A stretch of DNA of 22,629 bases from JABMPO01 sp964539785 (GTDB lineage: Bacteria; Fidelibacterota; Marinisomatia; Marinisomatales; TCS56), in the NCBI GenBank assembly GCA_964539785.1, contig CAZIJQ010000041.1:1-22629 (forward strand), in the 5' to 3' direction. The notes under the pieces are model-generated. The model was not told the DNA's origin. It ran no database searches and worked only from the letters and a program-made list of their open reading frames with translations. Position numbers and translations under genes: made by a program. Below, piece by piece: positions 6,357 through 14,964 of the stretch (position 1 is its first letter; the number at the start of each line of letters is the position of its first letter).

Positions 6357-8264
6357 ATGAAGCAACTTCAAAGCGAGTCAGTTGAAATAATGGCGAATTT
6401 TCGGAAACAGTTTTCTGATAAATTTGCATCCACAGATGTAATATTTCGAAATATCCATCGTGGAGATCGTATTTTTATCAGTACCGCCTGTGGCGAACCG
6501 CAATACCTGGTTAGTGCAATGATCGATTATGTGGAATCCAATCCCAAGGCATTTTTTGATGCTGAAGTTCTTCACGTTTGGACGTTGGGTGTGGCACCCT
6601 ATACAAATGAGAAGTTTAAACGTAATTTCCGGTACAATTCCTTTTTCATAGGAAACAATACCAGGGAGGCCGTGAACCAGGGGCTGGCCGACTATACACC
6701 AATCTTTCTTTCAAAAATACCCGACATGTTTCGACGGGGGATGGTGCCAGTGGATGTTGCCCTGATTCAAGCCTCATTACCAGATCGACACGGTTTCATG
6801 AGTTTGGGTGTAAGTGTTGATATTGTTAAAGCTGCCAGTGAAGTATCAAAGCTTGTTGTCATCCAGGTTAACCGCCATATGCCACGTGTGCACGGCGATG
6901 GATTTATCCATATTGATGAAGTGGACTACATCATTCATAACGACGAACCACTACTTGAATATCAAGATGAACCGGATGACGAAGTGGCTCAAAACATCGG
7001 TCGTTTTGTCTCCAAATTAGTGCTAGATGGCGATACGATACAGGTCGGTTATGGCAGTTTACCCAATGCAATTCTGGCAAATCTCAGGGATAAAAAAGAT
7101 CTGGGTATTCACACCGAGTTAATCGGTGATGGTTTGGTTGATCTGATCAAATGTGGTGTAGTAAACAACTCCCTGAAATCTAATAATCGTGGGAAAACGA
7201 TTGCTACTTTTTCCATGGGCAACCAAGAGACCTATAAATTTTTGCATGACAATCCCAGTATTGAGTTCCGCACAGTGGATTATACCAATGATCCCCTGAT
7301 AATCGCCCAGCATGATCATATCATTGCCATCAACAGTGCCCTTGAAATCGATATGACCGGGCAAGCAACCGCCGAATCACTGGGCAACACTTTTTACAGT
7401 GGCATTGGCGGCCAGGCTGATTTTATGCGTGGCGCAGTGCTGGCAAAGCACGGGAAAACGATCTTAACCTTGCCTGCTACGGCTGAAAATGGCACAGTAT
7501 CACGAATTGTTCCATTTTTGCAGGAAGGCGCCGGCGTTACCCTGAATCGCGGTGATATTTATTATGTCGTTACCGAGTACGGGATTGCCTATTTACACGG
7601 AAAAAATATTCGGGAACGGGCCATGGCACTGATTGCTATTGCTCATCCAAAATTCCGACCCCAACTAATTCAGGAAGCAAAAAAACGATATTTGATTTAT
7701 AAGGATCAAGCCATAATTGCTGGGAAAGCCGGTGAATACCCGGAGCAGTTGGAAGCTTATCGTACAACTAAAAAAAATATGGAAGTTTATTTCCGGCCTG
7801 TCAGAATAAGCGATGAACCACTATTGAAAGAATTTTTCTATTCGCTTTCGGATAATAGTATGTATCGAAGATTTATTTCCAAACGCAAAGATATGCCCCA
7901 TGAGCGATTACAGGATTTTGTAATTATTGATTATCAAAAAGAAGTTGTCATCCTGGCCTTTGATGGTAAGGGAGTCGAAAAACGAATGGTGGGGATGGGA
8001 CAATACGGAATAGTTGAAATGACTCACACGGGTGATATTGCTTTTGTTATCCGTGACGATTATCAAAATCTTGGCATCGGCCATGAATTATTAAGCTATT
8101 TGACCTTCATTGCTAAGCGGCAAGGTCTGCTCGGATTCACTGCTGAAGTATTGATGGATAACATTCCCATGCTGCATTTATTTGCCAGTATGGGGTTCGA
8201 TATAGAGAAACGTAGCGCAGAAGGAGTACACGAAATGAAAATGATGTTCCGGGATGATTTATGA
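6357..8264 (+). CDS. Acetyl-CoA hydrolase/CoA-transferase fused to GNAT acetyltransferase
   Basis: A 635-residue fusion. Residues about 20-470 are a class I CoA-transferase of the acetyl-CoA hydrolase/4-hydroxybutyrate CoA-transferase family: the probable catalytic Glu that forms the CoA thioester is E254 in IHTELIGDG, and the oxyanion/substrate motif GIGGQADF is at 349-356. Residues about 477-635 are a GNAT N-acetyltransferase domain, with VYFRPVR opening it and the acetyl-CoA pyrophosphate loop at about 570-575 (QNLGIG). The first part moves CoA between carboxylic acids; the second would acetylate a protein lysine or small amine using the acetyl-CoA made or used by the first. The fusion is known in several bacteria, but its target is not established. 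The next gene starts within its stop codon (ATGA), so the two are translationally coupled. All main motifs are intact. Confidence 0.9.
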   Translation: MKQLQSESVEIMANFRKQFSDKFASTDVIFRNIHRGDRIFISTACGEPQYLVSAMIDYVESNPKAFFDAEVLHVWTLGVAPYTNEKFKRNFRYNSFFIGNNTREAVNQGLADYTPIFLSKIPDMFRRGMVPVDVALIQASLPDRHGFMSLGVSVDIVKAASEVSKLVVIQVNRHMPRVHGDGFIHIDEVDYIIHNDEPLLEYQDEPDDEVAQNIGRFVSKLVLDGDTIQVGYGSLPNAILANLRDKKDLGIHTELIGDGLVDLIKCGVVNNSLKSNNRGKTIATFSMGNQETYKFLHDNPSIEFRTVDYTNDPLIIAQHDHIIAINSALEIDMTGQATAESLGNTFYSGIGGQADFMRGAVLAKHGKTILTLPATAENGTVSRIVPFLQEGAGVTLNRGDIYYVVTEYGIAYLHGKNIRERAMALIAIAHPKFRPQLIQEAKKRYLIYKDQAIIAGKAGEYPEQLEAYRTTKKNMEVYFRPVRISDEPLLKEFFYSLSDNSMYRRFISKRKDMPHERLQDFVIIDYQKEVVILAFDGKGVEKRMVGMGQYGIVEMTHTGDIAFVIRDDYQNLGIGHELLSYLTFIAKRQGLLGFTAEVLMDNIPMLHLFASMGFDIEKRSAEGVHEMKMMFRDDL

Positions 8265-10393
8265 GCAAACCGGATATTAAATACTTATTTGAGCCACGAT
8301 CAATCGCTGTAATTGGTGCATCAGCAAATCCTGGTAAAATCGGACACATAATTGTAAAAAATATTGTTGAGGCTGGCTATCAAGGTAAAATATATCCGGT
8401 TAATCCAAAAGGCGGGGAAATCATGGGAATTGATATTGTTCCCAGCCTCACGGATATTACTGAGGAAATTGATGTTGCCACGATAGTTATACCAGCCAAA
8501 TTTACCACTGATGCGGTGAAAATGTGTGCCGAAGCAGGTGTTAAGCATTTACCGATTATTTCATCCGGGTTTTCTGAAATCGGAAATTTGGACGAGGAAC
8601 GCTGGTTAACACAATTTGCTCGGGCGAATAACATACGCATTCTCGGTCCAAATATCTTTGGCCATTATTCAGCGAAAGTATCGCTGAATGCAACATTTGG
8701 TCCACGTGACATTCAAAAGGGCGGAGTTGCCATTATCACGCAGAGTGGTGCACTTGGCATTGCAATGATCGGTAAAACCGCTGTCCAGAATATTGGTTTA
8801 TCAGCCATAATTTCAGTCGGTAATAAATCCGATATTGATGAAGCTGACCTCCTGGAATATCTGGTACAACAGGAAGAAACTAAGATTATCCTGATTTATA
8901 TTGAAGGTATCCAGCAAGGCGAACGTTTCGTTGGCGCACTTTCTGCCGCTACCAAAGTAAAACCGGTAGTTGTAATTAAATCCGGGCGTTCTAAGCGTGG
9001 TGCAATTGCTGCTGCTTCTCATACCGGTTCGCTGGCTGGGTCTGATTCCATTTTTGAAGCGATCATGCGCCAGTGTGGAGTATTACGGGCGGAAAGTGTT
9101 GATGAAGCCCTGGAATGGTGTAATTATTTATCTAATGCACCAATCCCCAAAGGTGAAAACACAATTATCGTAACCAATGGTGGTGGCGTAGGGGTTATGG
9201 CAACGGATGCCTGCGAAAAATACAATGTTAAGCTCTATGAAGATTCACCGCGCCTGAAAGAGAAGTTCGAAGCCGTAACCCATGGATTCGGATCCACCAA
9301 GAACCCAATCGACCTGACTGGTGAAGCCTCAGCCGAAGAATATATTCATGCTCTGGATGTTGCTCTGAAAGATAAATATATTGATGGTGTACTGGCTTTA
9401 TATTGCGAAACGGCATCGATGACCGCCGAACAGCTTATCCGGATGATCGAAGAAAGTTATTCAAAATACAAAACAGCCGGAAAGCCGGTTCTGTTTGCTC
9501 TGTTTGGCGGGGAAAAAACCGAACGCTGCATTACGACCTTAACCAAGAATAATATCCCAGTCTACCGTGATGTGTATAACGCAACATCCTGCCTTGGAAT
9601 AGCTTACGCCTATAATATGATGCGACAAATGAAAAAGCAGGAAATGATTGATTCGGAAGTTGACATTTCGGCAATTGATAAAATTATTGATGGTGCACTA
9701 GCTGATAACCGACAATTCTTGCTTGCAGATGAAGGTGAAGCCTTGTTGCATGCAGCAGGGTTATCAGGTCCCGAGAGTGGAATTGCCCGAAATATCGAAT
9801 CGGCTGTTGATCTGGCTGAAAAAATTGGCTATCCAGTAGTAATGAAAGTAGTATCCCGCGATATTTTACATAAGAGTGATGTCGGTGGTGTTTTACTCAA
9901 TCTGGATGATAAGGAAGAAGTGCTGGATGCCTACCAGACCATCATGCATAATTGCAAAGCTCACAAGCCTGATGCAAATATTGAAGGCGTGGAAATTGTT
10001 GAACAGGTAAAACTAGGAATGGAAGTAATCATCGGAGCAATGAATGATAAGACTTTTGGTCCGATCATGATGTTTGGGCTGGGTGGTATATATGTGGAAG
10101 TCATGAAAGATGTTTCATTTCGAGCGTTACCGCTTAGCCGCCAGGACGTACGCCTGATGATCAAGGAAATTCGTTCATATCCACTATTACTTGGAGTACG
10201 CGGTGAAGCACGCAAAGACATCGATGCGATTGTGGAGATAATCTTCAAATTGGGAACAATAATCAAAAACTGTCCACGTATAACGGATGTTGAGATTAAT
10301 CCCCTGGTGGTATACGAAGAAGGCCAGGGAGTTAAAACCGTTGACGTAAGAGTATTATTATCAAATGCTGAAAAGGGTGAAAATGATGCCTAA
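8261..10393 (+). CDS. ADP-forming acetate/acyl-CoA ligase (alpha-beta fusion)
   Basis: A 710-residue ADP-forming acyl-CoA synthetase with both subunits in one chain; it converts acyl-CoA, ADP and Pi to acid, CoA and ATP, or the reverse. Order of domains: CoA-binding Rossmann domain (about 8-135, opening with FEPRSIAVIGAS), succinyl-CoA-ligase-like domains (about 150-460), and C-terminal ATP-grasp domain (about 485-705). The phosphorylated His is H254 in SHTGSLAGSD and the supporting acid is E215 in YIEGI, so the enzyme should be active rather than a Pat-type pseudo-synthetase. No GNAT domain is attached; that domain is instead on the preceding gene. It overlaps its upstream neighbour by ATGA and overlaps the downstream P-loop gene by 8 bases. 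Substrate (acetate or branched/aryl acids) is not resolved. Confidence 0.92.
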   Translation: MSKPDIKYLFEPRSIAVIGASANPGKIGHIIVKNIVEAGYQGKIYPVNPKGGEIMGIDIVPSLTDITEEIDVATIVIPAKFTTDAVKMCAEAGVKHLPIISSGFSEIGNLDEERWLTQFARANNIRILGPNIFGHYSAKVSLNATFGPRDIQKGGVAIITQSGALGIAMIGKTAVQNIGLSAIISVGNKSDIDEADLLEYLVQQEETKIILIYIEGIQQGERFVGALSAATKVKPVVVIKSGRSKRGAIAAASHTGSLAGSDSIFEAIMRQCGVLRAESVDEALEWCNYLSNAPIPKGENTIIVTNGGGVGVMATDACEKYNVKLYEDSPRLKEKFEAVTHGFGSTKNPIDLTGEASAEEYIHALDVALKDKYIDGVLALYCETASMTAEQLIRMIEESYSKYKTAGKPVLFALFGGEKTERCITTLTKNNIPVYRDVYNATSCLGIAYAYNMMRQMKKQEMIDSEVDISAIDKIIDGALADNRQFLLADEGEALLHAAGLSGPESGIARNIESAVDLAEKIGYPVVMKVVSRDILHKSDVGGVLLNLDDKEEVLDAYQTIMHNCKAHKPDANIEGVEIVEQVKLGMEVIIGAMNDKTFGPIMMFGLGGIYVEVMKDVSFRALPLSRQDVRLMIKEIRSYPLLLGVRGEARKDIDAIVEIIFKLGTIIKNCPRITDVEINPLVVYEEGQGVKTVDVRVLLSNAEKGENDA
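10375..10380 (+). promoter_or_regulatory. Ribosome binding site that decides the P-loop/DRTGG start
   Basis: GGGTGA, preceded by AAAA, lies inside the end of the synthetase gene and 5 bases before ATG 10386 (2 bases before ATG 10383). It argues against the earlier in-frame ATG at 10365, which lies upstream of it. Confidence 0.65.
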
Positions 10394-11423
10394 ACTAATA
10401 ATTACATCAATACATAAAGATGCAGGAAAAACAAGCTTTATCGTTGGCTTGACGCGCGCCTTGAATCAAAAAATAGGTTATATGAAGCCATTTGGAGATC
10501 GCCTGCTATACCGAAAAAAACGCCTTTGGGATTATGATGCCGCTTTGATGACCAATCTTTTTGATATCAAAGATCTCCCGGAAGATATGAGTATTGGTTT
10601 CGATCATTCCAAACTACGTTACATGTATGATGAATCCAGCGCCTCTGAAAAAGTTCTGGATATGGCCAACAAGATCGGAGCCAATAAGGATCTGCTAATT
10701 GTTGAATCCGGTGGTGACCTGGCTTTGGGAATTTCAGTTCATCTCGATGCACTGACTATCGCTAAAAATCTATCAGGTAAATTAATTATAATTCTTAGCG
10801 GCGATAATGATCAGATTCTCGATGACAGTATGTTTTTAAAACGTTATGTGAATTTAAATGATTTGAATTTTGGTGGCGTAATCATCAATAAAGTCCGTGA
10901 TGTTGAAGAATTCAATACAAATTACCTGGGCTATTTCAATGAACTGGGAATCCCGGTGCTGGGGATTTTGCCTTATCGTTCGGAACTAACCTATCCGTCA
11001 TTAAGGTTCATTTCGGATATTTTATTTGCCAAGATATTATCTGGTGAAAAAGGGCTTGATGCAATAATAAAGAATATCTTTGTGGGAGCCATGGGTGCGG
11101 ATGCAGTATTGCGAGTTCAAAAATTTAAAAAAGAACATAAGCTGGTCATCACCAGCGGTGACCGAAGTAACATGATTCTTGCTGCCCTGGATACCTATAG
11201 TAAAGGTATTGTCCTCACAAATAATATCTTGCCGTCCGCCAATCTAATTGCTCGGGCAGCTACGGAAAATATTCCCATGCTGATGGTCTCAAATGACACC
11301 TACCAAACAGCGAAGAAGATTGATGGAATTGTTCCACTGCTGACCACCAAAGAGATGTTCAAAATAGATATTTTGACTGATCTAGTCCAACAGAATGTTG
11401 AAATAAAAAGCATAATTAGCTGA
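10386..11423 (+). CDS. P-loop (BioD/Pta-N-like) plus DRTGG domain protein
   Basis: This 345-residue protein matches the N-terminal half of long phosphotransacetylases without the catalytic Pta domain. Residues about 3-190 are a dethiobiotin-synthetase-like P-loop domain: the nucleotide loop reads SIHKDAGKTS (G14, K15, T16), a variant of Walker A. Residues about 205-330 form a DRTGG-like regulatory domain, with the signature varied to DRSNM at D259. In E. coli Pta these domains sense metabolites such as NADH and pyruvate; standalone versions are known beside ADP-forming acetyl-CoA synthetases in other genomes. I infer a regulatory or sensory role for the preceding synthetase. I choose ATG 10386 (ATG 10383 is adjacent) from the ribosome site. 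A hairpin follows the gene at 11435-11475, probably closing the operon. Confidence 0.8.
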   Translation: MPKLIITSIHKDAGKTSFIVGLTRALNQKIGYMKPFGDRLLYRKKRLWDYDAALMTNLFDIKDLPEDMSIGFDHSKLRYMYDESSASEKVLDMANKIGANKDLLIVESGGDLALGISVHLDALTIAKNLSGKLIIILSGDNDQILDDSMFLKRYVNLNDLNFGGVIINKVRDVEEFNTNYLGYFNELGIPVLGILPYRSELTYPSLRFISDILFAKILSGEKGLDAIIKNIFVGAMGADAVLRVQKFKKEHKLVITSGDRSNMILAALDTYSKGIVLTNNILPSANLIARAATENIPMLMVSNDTYQTAKKIDGIVPLLTTKEMFKIDILTDLVQQNVEIKSIIS

Positions 11424-11434
11424 CATTTCACTAA

Positions 11435-11475
11435 AATCGGGTAATGTTGAGGCAGTCTAACTAACTGCCCCGATT
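11435..11475 (+). terminator. Two-part hairpin, probable terminator after the acyl-CoA module
   Basis: An inner stem GGCAGT (11451-11456)/ACTGCC (11464-11469) with a 7-base loop is stacked under an outer stem AATCGG (11435-11440)/CCGATT (11470-11475), leaving a 10-base bulge on the left. It lies 12 bases after the stop at 11423. The tail (CATTTAATG) is only mildly T-rich, so it may be a weak intrinsic terminator or an mRNA-stabilising hairpin. Confidence 0.45.
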
Positions 11476-11518
11476 CATTTAATGTAATAGTGATAATTAT
11501 TAATTAAATTCGCGGCGT

Positions 11519-11905
11519 ATGAAAAAAACAGTCAGTTTCAAGCTCACAGATGAAGACATCCAGCGCTATGAAAAACAAATTGCCGCCATTGATCTGAATA
11601 TTGAAGATGAATTATTACAGAAAATTGCAGTAAAAATTAAATCGATCGTTACTTCCGGTAATATATCATCCATTCAGCTCAGCCTGATTGAAGACGTTTC
11701 AAAACTGGTCATAATTCTCAGAAAAGTGGATAATCTTGAGGTATCCGTTAAACGCAAGATATTGTTTGCTTTGCAATATTTTTATGATCCGGAGGATGAT
11801 ATCCCCGACCGGGTTACTCAATTGGGATTTTTGGATGATGCTATACTGGTTAAATGGATTATTGAACCGATATTGACGGAATACCCGGAATATTTTCAAG
11901 TCTGA
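11519..11905 (+). CDS. YkvA-like (DUF1232) protein
   Basis: The 128-residue product carries the YkvA/DUF1232 signature near its C-terminus, residues about 87-113: YFYDPEDDIPDR followed by LGFLDDAIL, with the conserved acidic pair DD at 106-107. The family's biochemical function is unknown. Many members have a hydrophobic helix after the motif; here the tail is short (ends at EYFQV) and no clear membrane segment is seen. The N-terminal 80 residues are helical and charged. It is followed by plsX after 31 bases, so the two may be co-transcribed. Between it and the previous operon lies a hairpin, so it likely has its own promoter in the 11476-11518 interval. Confidence 0.75.
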   Translation: MKKTVSFKLTDEDIQRYEKQIAAIDLNIEDELLQKIAVKIKSIVTSGNISSIQLSLIEDVSKLVIILRKVDNLEVSVKRKILFALQYFYDPEDDIPDRVTQLGFLDDAILVKWIIEPILTEYPEYFQV

Positions 11906-11936
11906 AGATGCCAGAACAAATTTTATGGGAAATTAA

Positions 11937-13004
11937 ATGAATCCAATTACTATTGTTGTTGATGCTATGGGTGGTGATAACGCACCGCAGGCAGTTATTC
12001 GTGGTGTTGTGATGGCCGCCAAAGACAATCCGGTGAAAATAATTTTGGTTGGAGACGAAAAAAGTATCAAGAATGAGCTTGCCAATCAAAAATATCCCGA
12101 AGGGTCCATTGTAATACATCCGACCGACGAACAAATTGAAATGGATGAAAACCCACAGGAGGCAGTGACAAAGAAAACCGGTTCATCTATTGTTCGGGCA
12201 GCTCAAATTTTGGGAGCTGATAAAGCCGATGCTTTGATCTCAGCTGGCAGCACTGGTACGGTTGTACTTGCATCAGCTAAATATATTCCGCGTATTTACG
12301 GGGTTCGACGCACTGCTATCGCAACGGTTTATCCAACTTTGAATGAATTGAAACGCGATGATTATCTGTCTCTGATGCTCGATGTGGGAGCAAATGTTCA
12401 TTCCTCCTCAGAAGAATTGGTTCAATTTGCCCTAATGGGTGCGGGATATGTTTCGGAAGTTCGTGGAATTGAAAAACCAATCGTTGCCCTCCTGAACATC
12501 GGGGAAGAGGAGACTAAAGGCGGCGAAAAAATGAAACTGACCTATCAGATTCTCAAGAAAATTCCCAATATAAATTTTTATGGAAATATTGAGGGTAAGG
12601 ACTTGATGCGTGGCGTTGCCGATGTAATCGTTACTGAAGGATTTGTGGGAAATACAGTAATCAAAACTCTAGAGGGAGCTGCCCAGACCGTTAGCCACTT
12701 GGGGAAAATAGCATTTAAAACCAAGTTATTGTGGAAAATCGGGTTAATGATGTTATCTAAAGGTATACAAGCTTTAAAAGAAGTGACCGACTATTCAGAA
12801 TATGGTGGCGCACCATTGCTGGGATTTGAAAAAATAGTGATTATTGCCCATGGTAGATCGAATCCAAAAGCCATTTCCAATGCAATCAAAGTCGCCAGTA
12901 AATGCGTGCGCGATGATTTATGTGGACATATTTCCCACAGAATCAAAGATTATGAAATAGATACATCGCGGGAATTTTTTCAGATGGTTCGTGAATCCGA
13001 TTAA
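11937..13004 (+). CDS. plsX: Phosphate acyltransferase PlsX
   Basis: PlsX makes acyl-phosphate from acyl-ACP and phosphate, the donor that PlsY uses to acylate glycerol-3-phosphate at the membrane. The 355-residue sequence opens with the family hallmark DAMGGDNAP at residues 9-17. It continues with AGSTGTVVLA and the SSxxLVQFALMG region typical of PlsX. Length is a little above the usual 320-350. It is commonly followed by fabH and fabD; here it is followed instead by a 151-base gap and a TPR lipoprotein gene, so the usual fab cluster is absent. A GGGA-type ribosome site lies before ATG 11937. The product is a peripheral membrane enzyme without transmembrane helices. Confidence 0.96.
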   Translation: MNPITIVVDAMGGDNAPQAVIRGVVMAAKDNPVKIILVGDEKSIKNELANQKYPEGSIVIHPTDEQIEMDENPQEAVTKKTGSSIVRAAQILGADKADALISAGSTGTVVLASAKYIPRIYGVRRTAIATVYPTLNELKRDDYLSLMLDVGANVHSSSEELVQFALMGAGYVSEVRGIEKPIVALLNIGEEETKGGEKMKLTYQILKKIPNINFYGNIEGKDLMRGVADVIVTEGFVGNTVIKTLEGAAQTVSHLGKIAFKTKLLWKIGLMMLSKGIQALKEVTDYSEYGGAPLLGFEKIVIIAHGRSNPKAISNAIKVASKCVRDDLCGHISHRIKDYEIDTSREFFQMVRESD

Positions 13005-13020
13005 TTTATTATCATATTGC

Positions 13021-13113
13021 TGAACTCTGATAAAAAGTCCATCTTGTGATAGCTCGGGTTCGGGTAAAGCGAAACATTCAGGCGATTAAAGTATTATCAC
13101 CCTATTGAGTTCA
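13021..13113. promoter_or_regulatory. Nested inverted repeats between plsX and the TPR lipoprotein gene
   Basis: Outer arms TGAACTC (13021-13027) and GAGTTCA (13107-13113) enclose inner arms GTGATA (13046-13051) and TATCAC (13095-13100), so both pairs nest and could form one long interrupted stem with a G-rich apex (TCGGGTTCGGGT near 13054-13065). This could be a structured leader or a terminator-like element; no known riboswitch class is recognised. Confidence 0.3.
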
Positions 13114-13118
13114 ATCAT

Positions 13119-13135
13119 TTACAGTAAAAATGTAA
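13119..13135 (+). promoter_or_regulatory. Small leader hairpin before the TPR lipoprotein gene
   Basis: TTACA (13119-13123) and TGTAA (13131-13135) form a 5-bp stem with a 7-base loop, 20 bases before ATG 13156. The only AAGG nearby overlaps its 3' arm at 13134-13137 and is 18 bases from the start, so translation initiation here is not standard. Confidence 0.2.
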
Positions 13136-13155
13136 GGTCAAACTAAATATATTTC

Positions 13156-14964
13156 ATGATATTAAAAGAATCATTCTTGAAAACGGTAACGACATCAAAA
13201 ATATTGCTTATTCTGGTTTTATTAGGAATTAGCAGTTGTGCGTATTTCAATACTTTTTACAATGCTAAAGAATATTATGAAACCGCCGAAGAGAAACGGC
13301 TTGAAAAAGTTGGCGAAACGGTACCCAGAGCTGCACTGGATGCTTATCTGAAGGTGATTGAAAAATCTCAGCGGGTTTTGGATAAATATCCCAATTCACG
13401 CTTTCGTTATGAAGCAATATTATTGATGGGGATATCACGCTATCATCGTGGTGAAGTACGTAAAGCCGAATCTTTATTTAGGACGCTCGAACAGGAAAAC
13501 CCGGAGGATTATAGTGCTGAAGCCAGATTCTGGCAGGCAATGTGCAAATGGAAACTGGGAAAAATTCAGGCTGCGTTGAATAAATTGGAATTATTACAGT
13601 CTGAAGTCGCCGATTCGGATTTTAAGGCTCGAATTTATCTGGCAAAAGCCGATATCTATCTAAATGAAAAACTTAATTCTGAAGCCTTTTCCAATCTTGA
13701 ACAAGCTGCCGAGTTGACCCGTGATCCTAACGAACGAAGCCAGATATATTATCAGATCGCAAGTCTGGCTTTTATAAATCAGGATTACAAATTGGCTTAT
13801 CGCGCTAATCGACAAGTAATTAAAAATACGCTGTCAAAAGCACGCTTATCCGATGCACAATTGAATATCATCAAAATATTTCGTCATCAGGGAGAATACA
13901 AGTCAGTAATATCCAAGGTAGAAGATTTACTGCTGGATGACCAATATAAAAATATCCATACAGCTTTAGAATTGGAGTTAGGAAATTCTCTTTATGATCA
14001 AGGTGATTTAGTGGGAACCATCACCCAGATGGAAAAAATTATTGCAGATTATCCAAAAACAAGTGAGGCAGCCGAAGCTTATTTTGTTCTAGGTAAAATC
14101 CAATTAGATTATTACCACTATCTGGATTCGGCAAAAATTATATTTGAAAAATCCGTAAAAGAAAACAGGAAATCGACGGTCTACTTGCAGGCTCAGGAAA
14201 TCAGCAAAAATATTAATGCATATTTAGCTGAGGTAGTTAAGATTGAGGAAAATACTGTTTTACTCAGTGCCCCCGAGGAAAATTCTGTCGATAGTGTGGC
14301 AGTTGATTCTTCAATAGTTTTTAATAAGGCTGTGATAGACAGCCAGAGAATTTTTAATAATATTGCTGAAAGTTTATATAAATTAGCAGAATATGAACTA
14401 TTTCATTTCAATTATGCTGACTCTGGAAAAAAATTACTGAATGATATTGTTGAATTTTACCCGGATACAGATTATCATCCGAAAGCTTTATTCACGTTAA
14501 ATCGTTTTGCTCTTTTGAACAATGAATCTGATCGGGCGAAAATGTTGGCAGATTCGATTCTATCCCAATATCCTGAGTCTGAATACGCTGATTTCATCAG
14601 AAAGGATGATAAGAGGGCTTTGTTACCATCTGATTCGGAGCTATTGTTACGCCAGGCTGAAGTGGCCTGGATGAACGATAAATATCTGGCGATGCAATAC
14701 ACTAAATCAATTTTAGCAAGTGACACTACCAGTGAAAATTCGGCTAAGGCTGCTTACTTTTTGGCATATCATTATGACTTTACATTTAATATTGCAGACA
14801 GCGCACTGGCATACTATCAACTACTCAGTAAATATCATCCCGAAAGTGAACAAAATGCGGCGGCGATTTCTCGAAGCCGACAAATTGAGCAGTTACTAGC
14901 TCCTGCTGAAGAACTACCAATAACAAATTCTGTAATCAAAGATTCAATTATTAACGATGATTAG
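13156..14964 (+). CDS. TPR-repeat lipoprotein
   Basis: A 602-residue lipoprotein, lipobox ISSC with lipidated C28. Directly after the cysteine comes AYFNTFYNAKEYY, a motif I associate with envelope TPR proteins of FCB-group bacteria. The rest is TPR-like helical repeats: the pattern of a chain of outer-membrane-lipoprotein-like units (for example LDKYPNSRFRYEAI, which resembles BamD-type TPRs), with a second cluster from about residue 400 (DIVEFYPDTDYHPKALF, SQYPESEY). Such proteins act as scaffolds in outer-membrane assembly or transport; the partner here is unknown. It overlaps pyrK by 8 bases. The start at 13156 lacks a well-placed ribosome site; an in-frame TTG at 13177 is possible but would shorten the signal peptide. 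Confidence 0.85.
   Translation: MILKESFLKTVTTSKILLILVLLGISSCAYFNTFYNAKEYYETAEEKRLEKVGETVPRAALDAYLKVIEKSQRVLDKYPNSRFRYEAILLMGISRYHRGEVRKAESLFRTLEQENPEDYSAEARFWQAMCKWKLGKIQAALNKLELLQSEVADSDFKARIYLAKADIYLNEKLNSEAFSNLEQAAELTRDPNERSQIYYQIASLAFINQDYKLAYRANRQVIKNTLSKARLSDAQLNIIKIFRHQGEYKSVISKVEDLLLDDQYKNIHTALELELGNSLYDQGDLVGTITQMEKIIADYPKTSEAAEAYFVLGKIQLDYYHYLDSAKIIFEKSVKENRKSTVYLQAQEISKNINAYLAEVVKIEENTVLLSAPEENSVDSVAVDSSIVFNKAVIDSQRIFNNIAESLYKLAEYELFHFNYADSGKKLLNDIVEFYPDTDYHPKALFTLNRFALLNNESDRAKMLADSILSQYPESEYADFIRKDDKRALLPSDSELLLRQAEVAWMNDKYLAMQYTKSILASDTTSENSAKAAYFLAYHYDFTFNIADSALAYYQLLSKYHPESEQNAAAISRSRQIEQLLAPAEELPITNSVIKDSIINDD

Noticed and set aside
9961..10266. Minus-strand open frame inside the ADP-forming synthetase gene
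   Set aside because: Antisense to a conserved ATP-grasp domain with no independent evidence.
8261..10393. Calling the synthetase a Pat protein acetyltransferase
   Set aside because: It has no GNAT domain and keeps the catalytic His H254 and E215, so it should be an active ligase.
10386..11423. Calling the P-loop protein dethiobiotin synthetase (BioD)
   Set aside because: The C-terminal DRTGG domain and position after an acyl-CoA ligase fit the Pta-N type; no biotin genes are near.
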